64,000 nt of DNA from Paraburkholderia sp. BCC1886 (GCF_900996245.1 NZ_CAAJGK010000043.1:62001-126000); one strand, 5' to 3'. Counted from the first letter of the stretch, positions 33,922-42,757 are shown. The notes: generated by a model from the letters alone, not told the origin. Made by a program: numbers and translations.

Positions 33922-34088
33922 CACGGTTCTCCGGTTGACTGTAGGCCCTTGAATCGCAGCAACGGCTGTGCCGGGGAGTCGAAGGTCGATGAAGTAACGG
34001 CGGTTGTGAGGGGTCGCGCCAGGGTGTCAGTCGGCGTATGGTGGCAACGAGGGTCGGCACCATGGTCCGATTCCATCAGGAGACAGCC

Positions 34089-34340
34089 ATGAAAATCGCT
34101 ACCGTTCGCGCAGGCGCGCATATCGAAGGTATCCACTGGATCGCGGAATATGTCGGCGATGCGCACGAAATCCGCGTTTTTCGCGATGGTCTCGAAGTGG
34201 ATGTGCACAACGCGCCGTCGACGTTGTTCGGCGATGAGGAAAACGCGGGGTCGAAAAGCACGGCGGACCATCGCGCTAGCGAGGCCGCGGTGCTGGCTTA
34301 TCTGAAGCAGTTCGTGATGGAGCACGATACCGAGGAGTAG
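34089..34340 (+). CDS. Small hypothetical protein
   Basis: An 83-residue acidic soluble protein with no recognised motif (begins MKIATVRAGAHIEGIHWIAE). A very good ribosome-binding site, AGGAGACAGCC, precedes the ATG at 34089, and codon use resembles its neighbours, so it is likely a real gene. It stands alone between the H1-like gene and the GNAT gene. Function unknown. Confidence 0.6.
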   Translation: MKIATVRAGAHIEGIHWIAEYVGDAHEIRVFRDGLEVDVHNAPSTLFGDEENAGSKSTADHRASEAAVLAYLKQFVMEHDTEE

Positions 34341-34391
34341 AGGCTTCGTCCTGCTTTCGCAGACCGAACCGCGGACCGAACCGCAGATCGC

Positions 34392-34919
34392 TCAAAGCTG
34401 CTTGCAATAGAAGGTCGTTCCGCAAAATTTGCCGTCGGGCATCAGCGCATAGTTGGGCACTTCCCCGACCCGCTGCCAGCCCGCTCGCTCATACAGTCGC
34501 TCGGCGTCGCCGCCGCTCACCGTGTCCAGCACGAGAACCGACTTGCGCTCGTGGCGCGCTTGCCGCTCGGCTTCGGCCATCAGTCGCTGGGCGACGCCGG
34601 AGCGCCGCGCTTTCCGATGGACCAGCATTTTCGCCACGTCTGCGCGATGCGGCTGATTCTCGGGTTGCGCGGTGATCAACTGCACGGTGCCGACGATCTG
34701 TCCGTCTGCCGTTTCCGCGACCAGCAGCACGCGTTCGCCTTCTGCCACGCCATCGACCACCTTGCGCCAGAAATTCACGGCCGTTTCGCGGGCAATCGGC
34801 AGCATGAAGCTGACCGACGCGCCGCCTTCCACGCAATCGATCAACACATCGCTCAAGGCGTCCACACACGCCGACGCTTCGTTGGCACCGAGCCGGCGAA
34901 CGATCAGGTCGTCGGTCAT
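34392..34919 (-). CDS. GNAT-family N-acetyltransferase
   Basis: A 175-residue acetyltransferase. VLLVAETADGQIVGTVQLIT is the central beta region, KMLVHRKARRSGVAQRLMAE is the acetyl-CoA-binding RxxGxA loop, and RLYERAGWQRVGEVP is the C-terminal GNAT ending. Substrate unknown. Its ATG overlaps the stop of the upstream XRE-cupin gene (34916-34919), so the regulator and the enzyme are co-translated. Confidence 0.85.
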   Translation of the reverse strand: MTDDLIVRRLGANEASACVDALSDVLIDCVEGGASVSFMLPIARETAVNFWRKVVDGVAEGERVLLVAETADGQIVGTVQLITAQPENQPHRADVAKMLVHRKARRSGVAQRLMAEAERQARHERKSVLVLDTVSGGDAERLYERAGWQRVGEVPNYALMPDGKFCGTTFYCKQL

Positions 34920-35503
34920 CCGTTTCTCCTTTTATCAGGCGTGACGCTCGTGAGCGCCACCATGTAGCATGCTGGCTTGCGAGTGGGATTTCTGAACGCG
35001 GTCGGGCAGTCCAGCCGCATCGCGAGGCAGTCGCCGGTGTCGAGACGCCAGATCGTCTCGCCGGCGGTAATTTCCATGGTTCCGTCGAGAATCCAGATTT
35101 GCTGATGGATTTCCGTATCGCGCGAACCCGTCTCGTAATTCACGCGCTGGCCGGCCGGAAAGTCGACTTCGACGAGTTGAATGGGGGACCACGCAGCCGG
35201 AGACACCTGGCGGCGCACATAGCCGGAGGCTGGGTCGGTCCACACCGCACGGTCGCGCGCACGGGAAACAGGGGACGACGCGGCCACTTCCGTGACGCCC
35301 TGCTCGAACAGCGACCCCAGCGGCACGTTCAACGCAGTCGCCAGTTTGTCCAGCACAGTCGCGGTCGGACTGCTTTCACCTCGCTCGATGAGCGAGATGG
35401 TCGAGCGGCTGACGCTGCTGCGTTCGGCCAGCAGATCGAGTGACCAGCCGTTGGCATCGCGAAGCTCCCGAACGCGGCCGCCAATTCGCTCGTTGATTTC
35501 CAT
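34916..35503 (-). CDS. XRE-family regulator with C-terminal cupin
   Basis: A 195-residue regulator: helix-turn-helix at residues about 8-62 (GWSLDLLAERSSVSRSTISL, IERGESSPTATVLDKLATAL) and a cupin sensor from about 105 (QLVEVDFPAGQRVNYETG, IHQQIWILDGTMEIT). Such proteins usually control adjacent detoxification or catabolic genes, here the overlapping GNAT gene. A 33-bp inverted repeat lies four bases upstream of its start, consistent with autorepression. Confidence 0.88.
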   Translation of the reverse strand: MEINERIGGRVRELRDANGWSLDLLAERSSVSRSTISLIERGESSPTATVLDKLATALNVPLGSLFEQGVTEVAASSPVSRARDRAVWTDPASGYVRRQVSPAAWSPIQLVEVDFPAGQRVNYETGSRDTEIHQQIWILDGTMEITAGETIWRLDTGDCLAMRLDCPTAFRNPTRKPACYMVALTSVTPDKRRNG

Positions 35504-35507
35504 GATT

Positions 35508-35540
35508 CCAGTTTATTGGATTTAAGTTCCAGTAAACTAG
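35508..35540. promoter_or_regulatory. Inverted repeat at the XRE-cupin gene start
   Basis: CCAGTTTATTGGA (35508-35520), seven bases, then TCCAGTAAACTAG (35528-35540); the arms pair at 11 of 13 positions. It is AT-rich and begins four bases from the start codon, the position expected for an autorepressor operator. Confidence 0.65.
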
Positions 35541-35602
35541 AATTTGGCCACCGGTTTGTCAATGGGGAAATGAGTACGGCCTTGCCAACCTCGATGACCG
35601 AC

Positions 35603-35628
35603 TATATGATTCATATACGTTTCATATA
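35603..35628. promoter_or_regulatory. CATATA palindrome with a third phased half-site (ParD-like operator)
   Basis: TATATG (35603-35608), ATT, CATATA (35612-35617) is a perfect palindrome. A further CATATA lies at 35623-35628, exactly 11 bp after the second half-site. The array sits 12-37 bp upstream of the ParD-like start, in a strongly AT-rich patch, as expected for a ribbon-helix-helix operator. Confidence 0.65.
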
Positions 35629-35639
35629 GAGAGAAAAGC

Positions 35640-35852
35640 ATGGGCATCGTCAATATCGACGACGATCTGCACGATCAGATCCGCAAGGCGAGCACGGTGT
35701 CGTGCCGCTCGATCAACGCGCAAGCGGCGTTCTGGATCAAAATCGGCATGTTGTGCGAGCTGAATCCGTCGCAAACCTTCAACGAAATCGTTACCCGCGA
35801 ATTGCGAGCGGCGGGCGTGACGGAGCCTGTCGCTAAAGGAGTCGCGGCGTGA
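35640..35852 (+). CDS. ParD-like antitoxin-family protein
   Basis: A 70-residue protein (begins MGIVNIDDDLHDQIRKASTV; ISING-like helix SCRSINAQAAFWIKIGML) matching the ParD-like family of ribbon-helix-helix antitoxins. The second strand-helix region and the C-terminal FNEIVTRELRAAGV are typical. The downstream gene, overlapping by four bases (GTG at 35849), encodes a methionine aminopeptidase rather than a ParE toxin. Such pairs recur in proteobacteria, as far as I recall. It probably represses its own promoter through the CATATA array. Confidence 0.75.
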   Translation: MGIVNIDDDLHDQIRKASTVSCRSINAQAAFWIKIGMLCELNPSQTFNEIVTRELRAAGVTEPVAKGVAA

Positions 35853-36616
35853 CGAAGCGACCCGAAGAAATCGCATTGCTTGCGGAGTCGGGCAAGCTGC
35901 TCGCGCAGGTATTCCGACATCTCGACCGGCTCGACCTCATCGGCATGTCGACCATGCAGGTCAACGATCTGGTCGACGATCTGATCGTGACCGAACTTGA
36001 CGCGCGGCCGGCCAGCAAAGGCCAATACGGATACGCGTACGCGCTCAATTCCTCGCGCAATAACGTGGTTTGTCACGGCGTTCCTTCTCCCACTGAGTTA
36101 TTGCAGAGCGGCGATATCGTCAACTTCGATATCACGCTGGAGAAGAACGGCTATATCGCCGATTCCAGCAAAACCTATCTCGTGGGTGAAGTGTCGGCAC
36201 CGGCGAAGAAGCTCGTGCAGGTCACTTACGAGGCGATGTGGAAAGGCATCAACGCGGTTCGTCCTGGTGCGAGGCTCGGCGACGTGGGTCATGCCATCGA
36301 GCGGCATGCGCGAAGAAACGGTTACTCGGTCGTCCGGGAATATTGCGGGCACGGCATTGGGCGCGAGATGCACGAGGACCCGCAAGTGCTGCATTGGGGA
36401 AAGCCGCGGACCGGTCTGATGCTGCGCGAAGGCATGGTGTTCACCATCGAGCCGATGATCAACCAGGGCCGGCATACCGTTCATACCGAAGAAGACGGCT
36501 GGACCGTCGTCACGACCGACGGACAACTGTCCGCGCAATTCGAGCACACCGTGGCCGTCACTCGGAACGGAGTGCGGGTTCTGACGTTACGTAGCGATGA
36601 GAAGACGGTGAACTGA
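35849..36616 (+). CDS. map: Type I methionine aminopeptidase
   Basis: A 255-residue cytosolic enzyme removing N-terminal methionine. All five metal ligands are present: Asp94 (VNFDIT), Asp105 (IADSSK), His168 (CGHGIG), Glu201 (TIEPMI) and Glu232 (FEHTVAVT); His76 in VCHGVP is the substrate-binding His. It starts at GTG 35849, inside the stop of the ParD-like gene, so the two are translationally coupled. It is presumably an accessory enzyme, since the housekeeping map normally lies beside rpsB. No inactivating change is visible. Confidence 0.9.
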   Translation: MTKRPEEIALLAESGKLLAQVFRHLDRLDLIGMSTMQVNDLVDDLIVTELDARPASKGQYGYAYALNSSRNNVVCHGVPSPTELLQSGDIVNFDITLEKNGYIADSSKTYLVGEVSAPAKKLVQVTYEAMWKGINAVRPGARLGDVGHAIERHARRNGYSVVREYCGHGIGREMHEDPQVLHWGKPRTGLMLREGMVFTIEPMINQGRHTVHTEEDGWTVVTTDGQLSAQFEHTVAVTRNGVRVLTLRSDEKTVN

Positions 36617-36642
36617 TTGGGACAATGAGGGCGAGCGCGTCT

Positions 36643-36921
36643 CTATTCCGCTGCGGGAAACGAAGGCCCGCGTCGCAAGCGGATGGGTCCATGTGTCGTC
36701 GTGTCCGCGTCCACGATAGCGTCGCCTTGCGTGATGAAGATCGTTCCTTCACGCGCGAGTCGCGACGCGACTTGCCGCACTGAAGGCATCGACGCACGCC
36801 AGCCGTCTTCCTCTTCCACGAGGGCGCGCGCGACATCGGATGGACAGATAGACGATGTCGGCGCGCGTCGGCTGAGCAGGTCCAGCATGCATCGCTCGAT
36901 GTCGGTGTCGGGTAGGGTCAT
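36643..36921 (-). CDS. DUF3253 small winged-helix-like protein
   Basis: A 92-residue soluble protein. The pattern RRAPTSSICPSDVARAL, then WRASMPSVRQVASRLAREG, ITQGDAIVDADTTTHGPIRL matches the DUF3253 family, which appears to form a small winged-helix fold. No function is established. The gene stands alone, convergent with map. Confidence 0.75.
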   Translation of the reverse strand: MTLPDTDIERCMLDLLSRRAPTSSICPSDVARALVEEEDGWRASMPSVRQVASRLAREGTIFITQGDAIVDADTTTHGPIRLRRGPSFPAAE

Positions 36922-37107
36922 GGCAACTCCGCAGCCGCGGCACGGTCGCGCGGTTTATATTGCAAGCTTACCAGGTCGTCACATTGTGGATGATCCCGAA
37001 GCATTCGTTATTGCGAAGTCAGGCAAGCCGCAGGTCAATGGGTCTGACAACCACACCCTGTACCCGCGCACACCACGCAAAGCATCGTGTGCGCGTCCCT
37101 CGCCCCC

Positions 37108-38316
37108 TCACTCCGCAGGCCGCAACTTCTTCACTTCCGCATCCGACGGCTGCACGGTCGATCCATCGACATACCGATACGACGTCATCACGCCCTTCCC
37201 GTCCTTCAACGCCGTCACGCCGACGAACGCACCCATCGTCGACTGGTTGTCCTGCGCGCGATACGTGATCGGCCCGAACGGCGTCTGAACCGGCAGTCCC
37301 TTGAAGGCCGCCGCCAGCTTGTCGGAATCGACCGAACCCGCCTTCCTGATACCGGCCGCTACCGACATCAACGCGGAATAGCCGACCACCGAGCCCAACC
37401 GCGGGTAATCGTGATACTTCGCCTCGTACGCGGCGACGAATTCCTTGTTCGCCGACGTCTCCACCGAATACCACGGGTAGCCCGTCACGATCCAGCCAGT
37501 CGGCGCTTCCGCACCCAGCGGATCGAGATAATCCGGCTCGCCGGTCAGCAGCGACACCACGCTGCGATCCTTGAAGAGTCCCCGCGTGTTGCCTTCGCGA
37601 ACGAACTTCCCGAGGTCGGCGCCGAACAGCACGTTGAAGATCGCATCCGGCTTCGCATCGGCAATGGCCTGGCTCACGGCGCCCGCATCGACATTGCCGA
37701 GCGGCGTGGCCTGCTCGGCGACGAACTCCACGCCCGGCTGCGCGGCGCTCAACAGCTTCTTGAACGTCGCCACCGCCGACTGACCGTACTCATAGTTCGG
37801 ATACACCAGCGCCCAGCGCTTCTTCTTCAGCTTGGCCGCTTCGGGCACCAGCATCGCCACCTGCATATAAGTGGAAGGACGCAGACGGTACGTGTATTTG
37901 TTGCCGTCGGCCCAGACGATCTTGTCGGTGAGCGGCTCGGCGGCGAGGAAGAACATCTTCTTCTGTTTCGCGAAATCGGCCAGCGCGAGGCCGGTGTTCG
38001 ACAGGTAGCCGCCAAACAGCAGTTGCACCTGTTCACGCGCAATCAATTCCTGAGCGACGCGAATCGTATCGCCGGGGTTGCCGTTGTCGTCGCGCGAGAC
38101 CACTTCGAGTTGTTTGCCGAGCACGCCGCCGGCGGCATTCACCTGCTCCAGCGCGAGATTCCAGCCCTTCTTGTAAGGCTCGAGAAAGGCGGGTTGCGCC
38201 TTGTAGCTATTGATTTCACCGATCTTGATGGTTTGCTGTGCACTCGCACCCAAAGCGGCAAACGATAGAACCGTTGAAACCGTAAGGCGAGAGACCCATG
38301 CTGCGCGCGTGGTCAT
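37108..38316 (-). CDS. Branched-chain-amino-acid-type ABC periplasmic binding protein
   Basis: A 402-residue exported protein with a signal peptide (residues 1-26, ending ALGASA) and the Peripla_BP_6 pattern: TIKIGEINSYKAQPAFLEPY, NLALEQVNAAGGVLGKQLEV, FGGYLSNTGLALADFA, RWALVYPNYEYGQSAVATFK. It lies 113 bp downstream of livF on the same strand and is the binding component of this liv-type operon. The ligand may be an amide or amino acid; the acid-amine binding residues cannot be read by eye. Confidence 0.88.
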   Translation of the reverse strand: MTTRAAWVSRLTVSTVLSFAALGASAQQTIKIGEINSYKAQPAFLEPYKKGWNLALEQVNAAGGVLGKQLEVVSRDDNGNPGDTIRVAQELIAREQVQLLFGGYLSNTGLALADFAKQKKMFFLAAEPLTDKIVWADGNKYTYRLRPSTYMQVAMLVPEAAKLKKKRWALVYPNYEYGQSAVATFKKLLSAAQPGVEFVAEQATPLGNVDAGAVSQAIADAKPDAIFNVLFGADLGKFVREGNTRGLFKDRSVVSLLTGEPDYLDPLGAEAPTGWIVTGYPWYSVETSANKEFVAAYEAKYHDYPRLGSVVGYSALMSVAAGIRKAGSVDSDKLAAAFKGLPVQTPFGPITYRAQDNQSTMGAFVGVTALKDGKGVMTSYRYVDGSTVQPSDAEVKKLRPAE

Positions 38317-38429
38317 GCGTTGCTCCGTTATCGAAAAAATGGCTGGAATGGCGTGGTTTTTCTATCAGGCAATCAAAGCGGTAAGCCGGCATCGTACCGA
38401 TTTCGGACGGCGCGCGTGAAGAAACGCGC

Positions 38430-39143
38430 TTACACGCCCAGAAACGCCTGCCTCACCGCCTCGTCCCGCACCAGCTCGTGCATCGCGCCGCTATAGCGAA
38501 TCTCGCCTTTTTCCAGCACATACGCGCGATCGCCGACCAGTTCGGCGAAGTGCAGATTCTGCTCGGATAAAAGAATCGACAGGCCTTCGCGCTTGAGTTC
38601 GAGAATCATGTTCGCCATCTGCTCGACGATGATCGGCGCGACACCTTCCGACGGTTCGTCGAGCAGCACGAGATAAGGATTGCCCATCAGCGTGCGCGAG
38701 ACGGTCAGCATCTGCTGCTCGCCGCCGCTCATCTGCGCGCCGGGACGCTGCGGCATCTCGCCGAGATTCGGGAACAGGCGGAACAGCTTTTCCGGTGTCC
38801 ATTGCGGCGCGCCTTCGCGCGGCGGCTGACGGCCGGTGTCGAGGTTCTCCATCACCGTGAGATCGGCGAACACGCGCCGGTCTTCCGGCACGAAACCCAT
38901 TCCCATGCGGGCGATACGATGCGACGGCAGCGTCGAGATGTCCGCGCCGCGAAAGCGCACCTCGCCCTCACGGCGCGGCAGCAAACCCATCAGCGCTTTC
39001 ATCGTGGTGGACTTGCCCGCGCCGTTGCGGCCCATCAGCGCGACGACTTCGCCACGGCCGACTTCGAGATCGACATCGAACAGACTCTGCGCGCGGCCAT
39101 AGAACGCGTTCAGGCCGGTGACTTTCAGCAGGGGCTCACTCAT
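38430..39143 (-). CDS. livF: Branched-chain amino acid ABC ATPase LivF
   Basis: A 237-residue ATPase. Walker A GRNGAGKST, signature MSGGEQQMLTVSRTLM and Walker B VLLDEPSEGVAPIIVEQM, plus the LivF-specific GYVLE-type C-terminal region (AYVLEKGEIRYSG). It overlaps livG by four bases (39140-39143) and acts in the inner membrane complex with LivG and the fused permease. Confidence 0.9.
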   Translation of the reverse strand: MSEPLLKVTGLNAFYGRAQSLFDVDLEVGRGEVVALMGRNGAGKSTTMKALMGLLPRREGEVRFRGADISTLPSHRIARMGMGFVPEDRRVFADLTVMENLDTGRQPPREGAPQWTPEKLFRLFPNLGEMPQRPGAQMSGGEQQMLTVSRTLMGNPYLVLLDEPSEGVAPIIVEQMANMILELKREGLSILLSEQNLHFAELVGDRAYVLEKGEIRYSGAMHELVRDEAVRQAFLGV

Positions 39144-39952
39144 GGCGCCCGGCCTCCCTGCGTCGGATGCGATAACGTCGCCTCGGGTAACGGCGCGTGC
39201 GGCTGAAACGTCTTGCCGGTGCCGAAATACACTTCCTGCACACGCGGGTTCTGACGGATCGTGTCGGCGTCGCCTTCTGCGATCAGCTTGCCGCGCGCGA
39301 GCACGATCATCCGGTCGGCGTGCGCGAACACCACGTCCATGCTGTGCTCGGTGAACAGCACGCCAATGCGGTGCTCGATGACGAGACGTCTGGTCAGCGC
39401 CATCAGCGCATGGCGCTCCTGCGGGGCCATGCCGGCGGTGGGCTCGTCCATTAGCAGCAGCGTCGGGCGGTTGGCCAGCGCGATAGCGAGTTCGACGCGC
39501 TTCACGTCGCCGTAGGCCAGCACACCGCAGGCGCGCTGCGCTTGCCCCACCATGCCGACCTGATCGAGCAAGGCAAGCGCTTCGTCGGCATAGCGCGAGC
39601 CGGCGGATCGCCAGAGACCGAACGTCTTGCGCTCGCGGGAGATGAGCGCCATCTGCACGTTTTCCTGCACGGTCATCGAATTGAAGGTCGCGGCAATCTG
39701 GAACGTGCGGCCCACGCCGAGCCGCCAGATATCGCGCGGCCGCATGCCGACCAGTTCTCGGCCGTTCAGACGAATCGAGCCCGAGCCTGGCGCCAGTTGT
39801 CCGTTGACCATGTTGAACAAGGTGGATTTGCCCGCGCCGTTCGGCCCGAGCAGCGCCAGCAGTTCGCCGGCTTCGAGGTTGAACGAGACGTCGTCGACCG
39901 CGTTGACCCCGCCGAACGATTTGCCGAGGCCCGTTACGCTAAGCAAACTCAT
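39140..39952 (-). CDS. livG: Branched-chain amino acid ABC ATPase LivG
   Basis: A 270-residue ATPase. Walker A GPNGAGKST, the signature-like LAYGDVKRVELAIAL, and Walker B LLLMDEPTAGMAPQERH. LivG proteins normally have the longer QxxxTFQ loop seen here (GRTFQIAATFNSMTVQENVQ). The family N-terminus begins at the ATG at 39952, which overlaps the permease stop by four bases; a longer open frame upstream is not coding. Confidence 0.9.
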   Translation of the reverse strand: MSLLSVTGLGKSFGGVNAVDDVSFNLEAGELLALLGPNGAGKSTLFNMVNGQLAPGSGSIRLNGRELVGMRPRDIWRLGVGRTFQIAATFNSMTVQENVQMALISRERKTFGLWRSAGSRYADEALALLDQVGMVGQAQRACGVLAYGDVKRVELAIALANRPTLLLMDEPTAGMAPQERHALMALTRRLVIEHRIGVLFTEHSMDVVFAHADRMIVLARGKLIAEGDADTIRQNPRVQEVYFGTGKTFQPHAPLPEATLSHPTQGGRAP

Positions 39953-41883
39953 CGGCTTTCCTCCACGGCGCGCGTTGCCGGCACATCGGGCAGATCGGGA
40001 AAATCGGCCTCGTCGTCGCCGAAGCGCGCACGCACGAAACCGGCGATGCCCTGCGGAAACGCCATCACGAGCAGCAGAATCGCAAAGCCTAACAACGCTT
40101 GCCAGTAATCGGTCTGGCGCGCGACGGTGTCCTGCAGCCACGTGAACACGGCCGCACCGACGATCGGCCCGGCCAGCGTCTGGACGCCGCCGAGTAGCAC
40201 CATCACGAGTCCATCGACGGAACGGCTCACGCTGATCACTTCCGGCGAAATCGTCCCTTTGGAGAAGGCGTACAGCGAACCCGCGAGTCCGCAGAAAAGC
40301 GCCGCGATGACGAATGCCGCCCACTGCACGCGCTTCACGTCGATGCCGATCGCCTCGGCACGCAACGCCGAATCGCGCGACGCGCGCATCGCGTAACCGA
40401 GCGGCGAGAACAGCAACTTGCGCAACAGCACGACGCCGGCCACCGCGCACGTGAGCGTCACGTAATAGAAGGCCACTGGCGAAGACAGCCAGTTAGCCGG
40501 CCACAGTCCGAGAATGCCGTTGCTGCCGCCAGTCACGTCGTCCCACTGGAACACCACGGACCACACGATCTGCGCGAACGCGAGCGTCAGCATCGCGAGA
40601 TACACGCCGGAAAGGCGCACGCAGAACCAGCCGAAAAGCAGCGCGCCCGCCACCGCGAGCAGCGGTCCGAGCAGCAACGCGGCTTCCATCGGCAGATTCA
40701 ATACTTTGAGAAACAGCGCGGCGCCATACGCGCCGAGGCCGAAATACGCAGCGTGGCCGAACGAGTGCATGCCGCCCGGTCCCATGATGAAGTGCAGGCT
40801 GGTGGCGAACAGCACCGCAATCAGAATCTCGACCATCAGCACGGGCAGGTAAGGAAAGGCACCGGCGGCGAGCGGCGCGAGGACGAGCGCGAGCAACACC
40901 AGTCCCGCGAGCCACTTCGCGCGTTTTCCGGCGTGCCGCAACGGCGCTTCGGGCTCACCCATTCCACGCACTGCGGCGCTCGCCTTGCCGAACAAACCCC
41001 ACGGACGCACGACCAGCACGAGCGCCATGACCGCGAATTCGACCACCAGGGTGAAGCGGCTCAACGACAAGCCGATGCCGAACAGCGTCACGTGCCCCAC
41101 GCCGATACACAGCGCCTTGATCTCGGCGATGATCAACGCGGCGACGAACGCGCCCGGGATCGACCCCATGCCGCCGACCACGACGACCACGAACGCGTTG
41201 CCGATGGTCTCCAGATCGAGCGACAGATTCGCCGACATCCGCGGCCCCTGCAACGCACCGCCGAGTCCCGCGAGAAACGCGCCGACGAAAAACACGCCGG
41301 TGAACAACCAGGCCTGATCGACGCCGAGCGCGCCGAGCATCTCGCGATCCTGCGTCGCCGCGCGCACCAGCGTGCCCCAACGCGTGCGGGTAAGCGCATA
41401 CCAGAGCAGCAGCAGAACCAGCGGACCGATGACGATCAGCGCGAGATCGTAAGTCGGCAGCGGATGACCGAGAAACTGCACCGCGCCGGCCAGATGCGGC
41501 GCGCGCGGGCCGAACAGATCGTCGGGGCCCCACAGCCACAGCGCGGCATCGCGAAAGATCAGGACCAGCGCGAAAGTAGCCAGCAGATGAAACAACTCGG
41601 GCGCCCGATAGATGCGCCGCAGGACGATCATCTCCACCAGCGCGCCGAGCACGCCGACCGCCAGCGCCGCCGCCAGCACGGACAGCCAGAATCCCACCGA
41701 CGTCTGGCCGAAGCGGCTCGCCACGCTATACGCGACGTACACGCCGAGCATGTAGAACGAGCCATGCGCGAAATTGACGATGCGCGTCACGCCGAAGATC
41801 AACGACAAGCCGGCGGCGACGAGAAACAGCGTCGATGCGTCGGCGAGTCCGTTGACCATCTGTACCAGCAGATTCGAAAGCAT
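39949..41883 (-). CDS. Fused LivH-LivM branched-chain amino acid ABC permease
   Basis: A 644-residue membrane protein in which both permeases of the transporter are joined. Residues 1-310 are LivH (LVAAGLSLIFGVTRIVNFAHGS; GGMGSIPGAFVAALIIAE) and residues about 340-620 are LivM (MGPGGMHSFGHAAYFGLGAY; GGVQTLAGPIVGAAVFTWL). A short linker of basic and acidic residues separates them at about 315-335. A start at 41883 with AAGG upstream is preferred to earlier ATGs, which lack liv similarity. It heads the operon with livG, livF and the binding protein, divergent from a TetR gene. Confidence 0.9.
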   Translation of the reverse strand: MLSNLLVQMVNGLADASTLFLVAAGLSLIFGVTRIVNFAHGSFYMLGVYVAYSVASRFGQTSVGFWLSVLAAALAVGVLGALVEMIVLRRIYRAPELFHLLATFALVLIFRDAALWLWGPDDLFGPRAPHLAGAVQFLGHPLPTYDLALIVIGPLVLLLLWYALTRTRWGTLVRAATQDREMLGALGVDQAWLFTGVFFVGAFLAGLGGALQGPRMSANLSLDLETIGNAFVVVVVGGMGSIPGAFVAALIIAEIKALCIGVGHVTLFGIGLSLSRFTLVVEFAVMALVLVVRPWGLFGKASAAVRGMGEPEAPLRHAGKRAKWLAGLVLLALVLAPLAAGAFPYLPVLMVEILIAVLFATSLHFIMGPGGMHSFGHAAYFGLGAYGAALFLKVLNLPMEAALLLGPLLAVAGALLFGWFCVRLSGVYLAMLTLAFAQIVWSVVFQWDDVTGGSNGILGLWPANWLSSPVAFYYVTLTCAVAGVVLLRKLLFSPLGYAMRASRDSALRAEAIGIDVKRVQWAAFVIAALFCGLAGSLYAFSKGTISPEVISVSRSVDGLVMVLLGGVQTLAGPIVGAAVFTWLQDTVARQTDYWQALLGFAILLLVMAFPQGIAGFVRARFGDDEADFPDLPDVPATRAVEESR

Positions 41884-41953
41884 GACGACCTTTGATTCTT
41901 TGAACGGCAGGACACTACCAGCGAAACAATGCGGCGCAAACCACGACGGCTGG

Positions 41954-41974
41954 GCTGTATGATAAAGGCACAGC
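41954..41974. promoter_or_regulatory. Inverted repeat in the liv/TetR divergent promoter
   Basis: GCTGT (41954-41958), eleven bases, ACAGC (41970-41974), overlapping a possible -10 sequence TATGAT (41958-41963) for the TetR gene. It lies in the 166-bp spacer between liv and tetR and could be the TetR operator. Confidence 0.4.
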
Positions 41975-42049
41975 TTCATCACCCTGCCGCGCCCCCGCAT
42001 CGGAGTCGAACGAGAGCCTCCGGCGCCCACCGGGAAATCAAGGACCGCC

Positions 42050-42715
42050 ATGAGTTCCATCGTCGGGCGCAAGCACAGCACTACGGGCATTCGTGCGAAA
42101 CAGGCGCAGGACACCCGCGCCAAAATTCTCAAAGCCGCCATCAAGGTCTTCGCCAGCGAGGGCTATGCGAGTGGCCGCATAGAAAGTATTTCGAAGGCCG
42201 CCCGCTCGCACGACCGGATGATCTACTACTACTTCGGCAGCAAGGAACAACTCTTCGTCGAAGTGCTGGAGACCATTTACACCCAGTTCAACGAAGCCGA
42301 AAGCCGGCTCGAACTCGACCTCGCCGACCCCGTGCGCGGTCTCGAGCAGATGTGCGAATTCGTCTGGCGCTATTACCTCGAACATCCTGAATTCGTCACC
42401 CTGCTCTCCAGTGAAAATCTGCATCAGGGCAAGCACGCGAAGAAATCGCTAAAGCTTCAGGAGATTTCGGGCTACGCGATATCGGTCGTGCAACGCGTGC
42501 TGGACGCGGGCCAGGCGCAACGGGTTTTTCGCGCGGAGGTACGCGCGCGCGATCTGTATCTGATGATCGCGTCGCTTGGTTATTTTTATAACGCGAACCG
42601 GTACACGTTGAGCGCATTCCTCGGCGAACCGTTGATGGACGAAGCCGCGCTCGCACATTGGTTAGAAGTGGTCAAGGACACGGTGCGGCGCGCGGTGTGC
42701 GTGACGCCGGGTTAG
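42050..42715 (+). CDS. TetR-family transcriptional regulator
   Basis: A 221-residue regulator: N-terminal three-helix DNA-binding domain (ILKAAIKVFASEGYASGRIE, SISKAARSHDRMIYYYFGSK) and a helical ligand domain with EFVTLLSSENLHQGKHAKKS (UrsR/RutR-like). It is divergent from the liv-type operon and its likely regulator. Ligand unknown. Confidence 0.88.
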   Translation: MSSIVGRKHSTTGIRAKQAQDTRAKILKAAIKVFASEGYASGRIESISKAARSHDRMIYYYFGSKEQLFVEVLETIYTQFNEAESRLELDLADPVRGLEQMCEFVWRYYLEHPEFVTLLSSENLHQGKHAKKSLKLQEISGYAISVVQRVLDAGQAQRVFRAEVRARDLYLMIASLGYFYNANRYTLSAFLGEPLMDEAALAHWLEVVKDTVRRAVCVTPG

Positions 42716-42757
42716 CCGGACAACCAGCGAGCCCGGACGAACGTCGATTTTCAGCCA

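Noticed and set aside
39953..40450. Longer N-terminus for LivG
   Set aside because: The extra codons lie antisense/alternate-frame over the permease gene; the family start at 39952 overlaps the permease stop in the usual ATGA manner.
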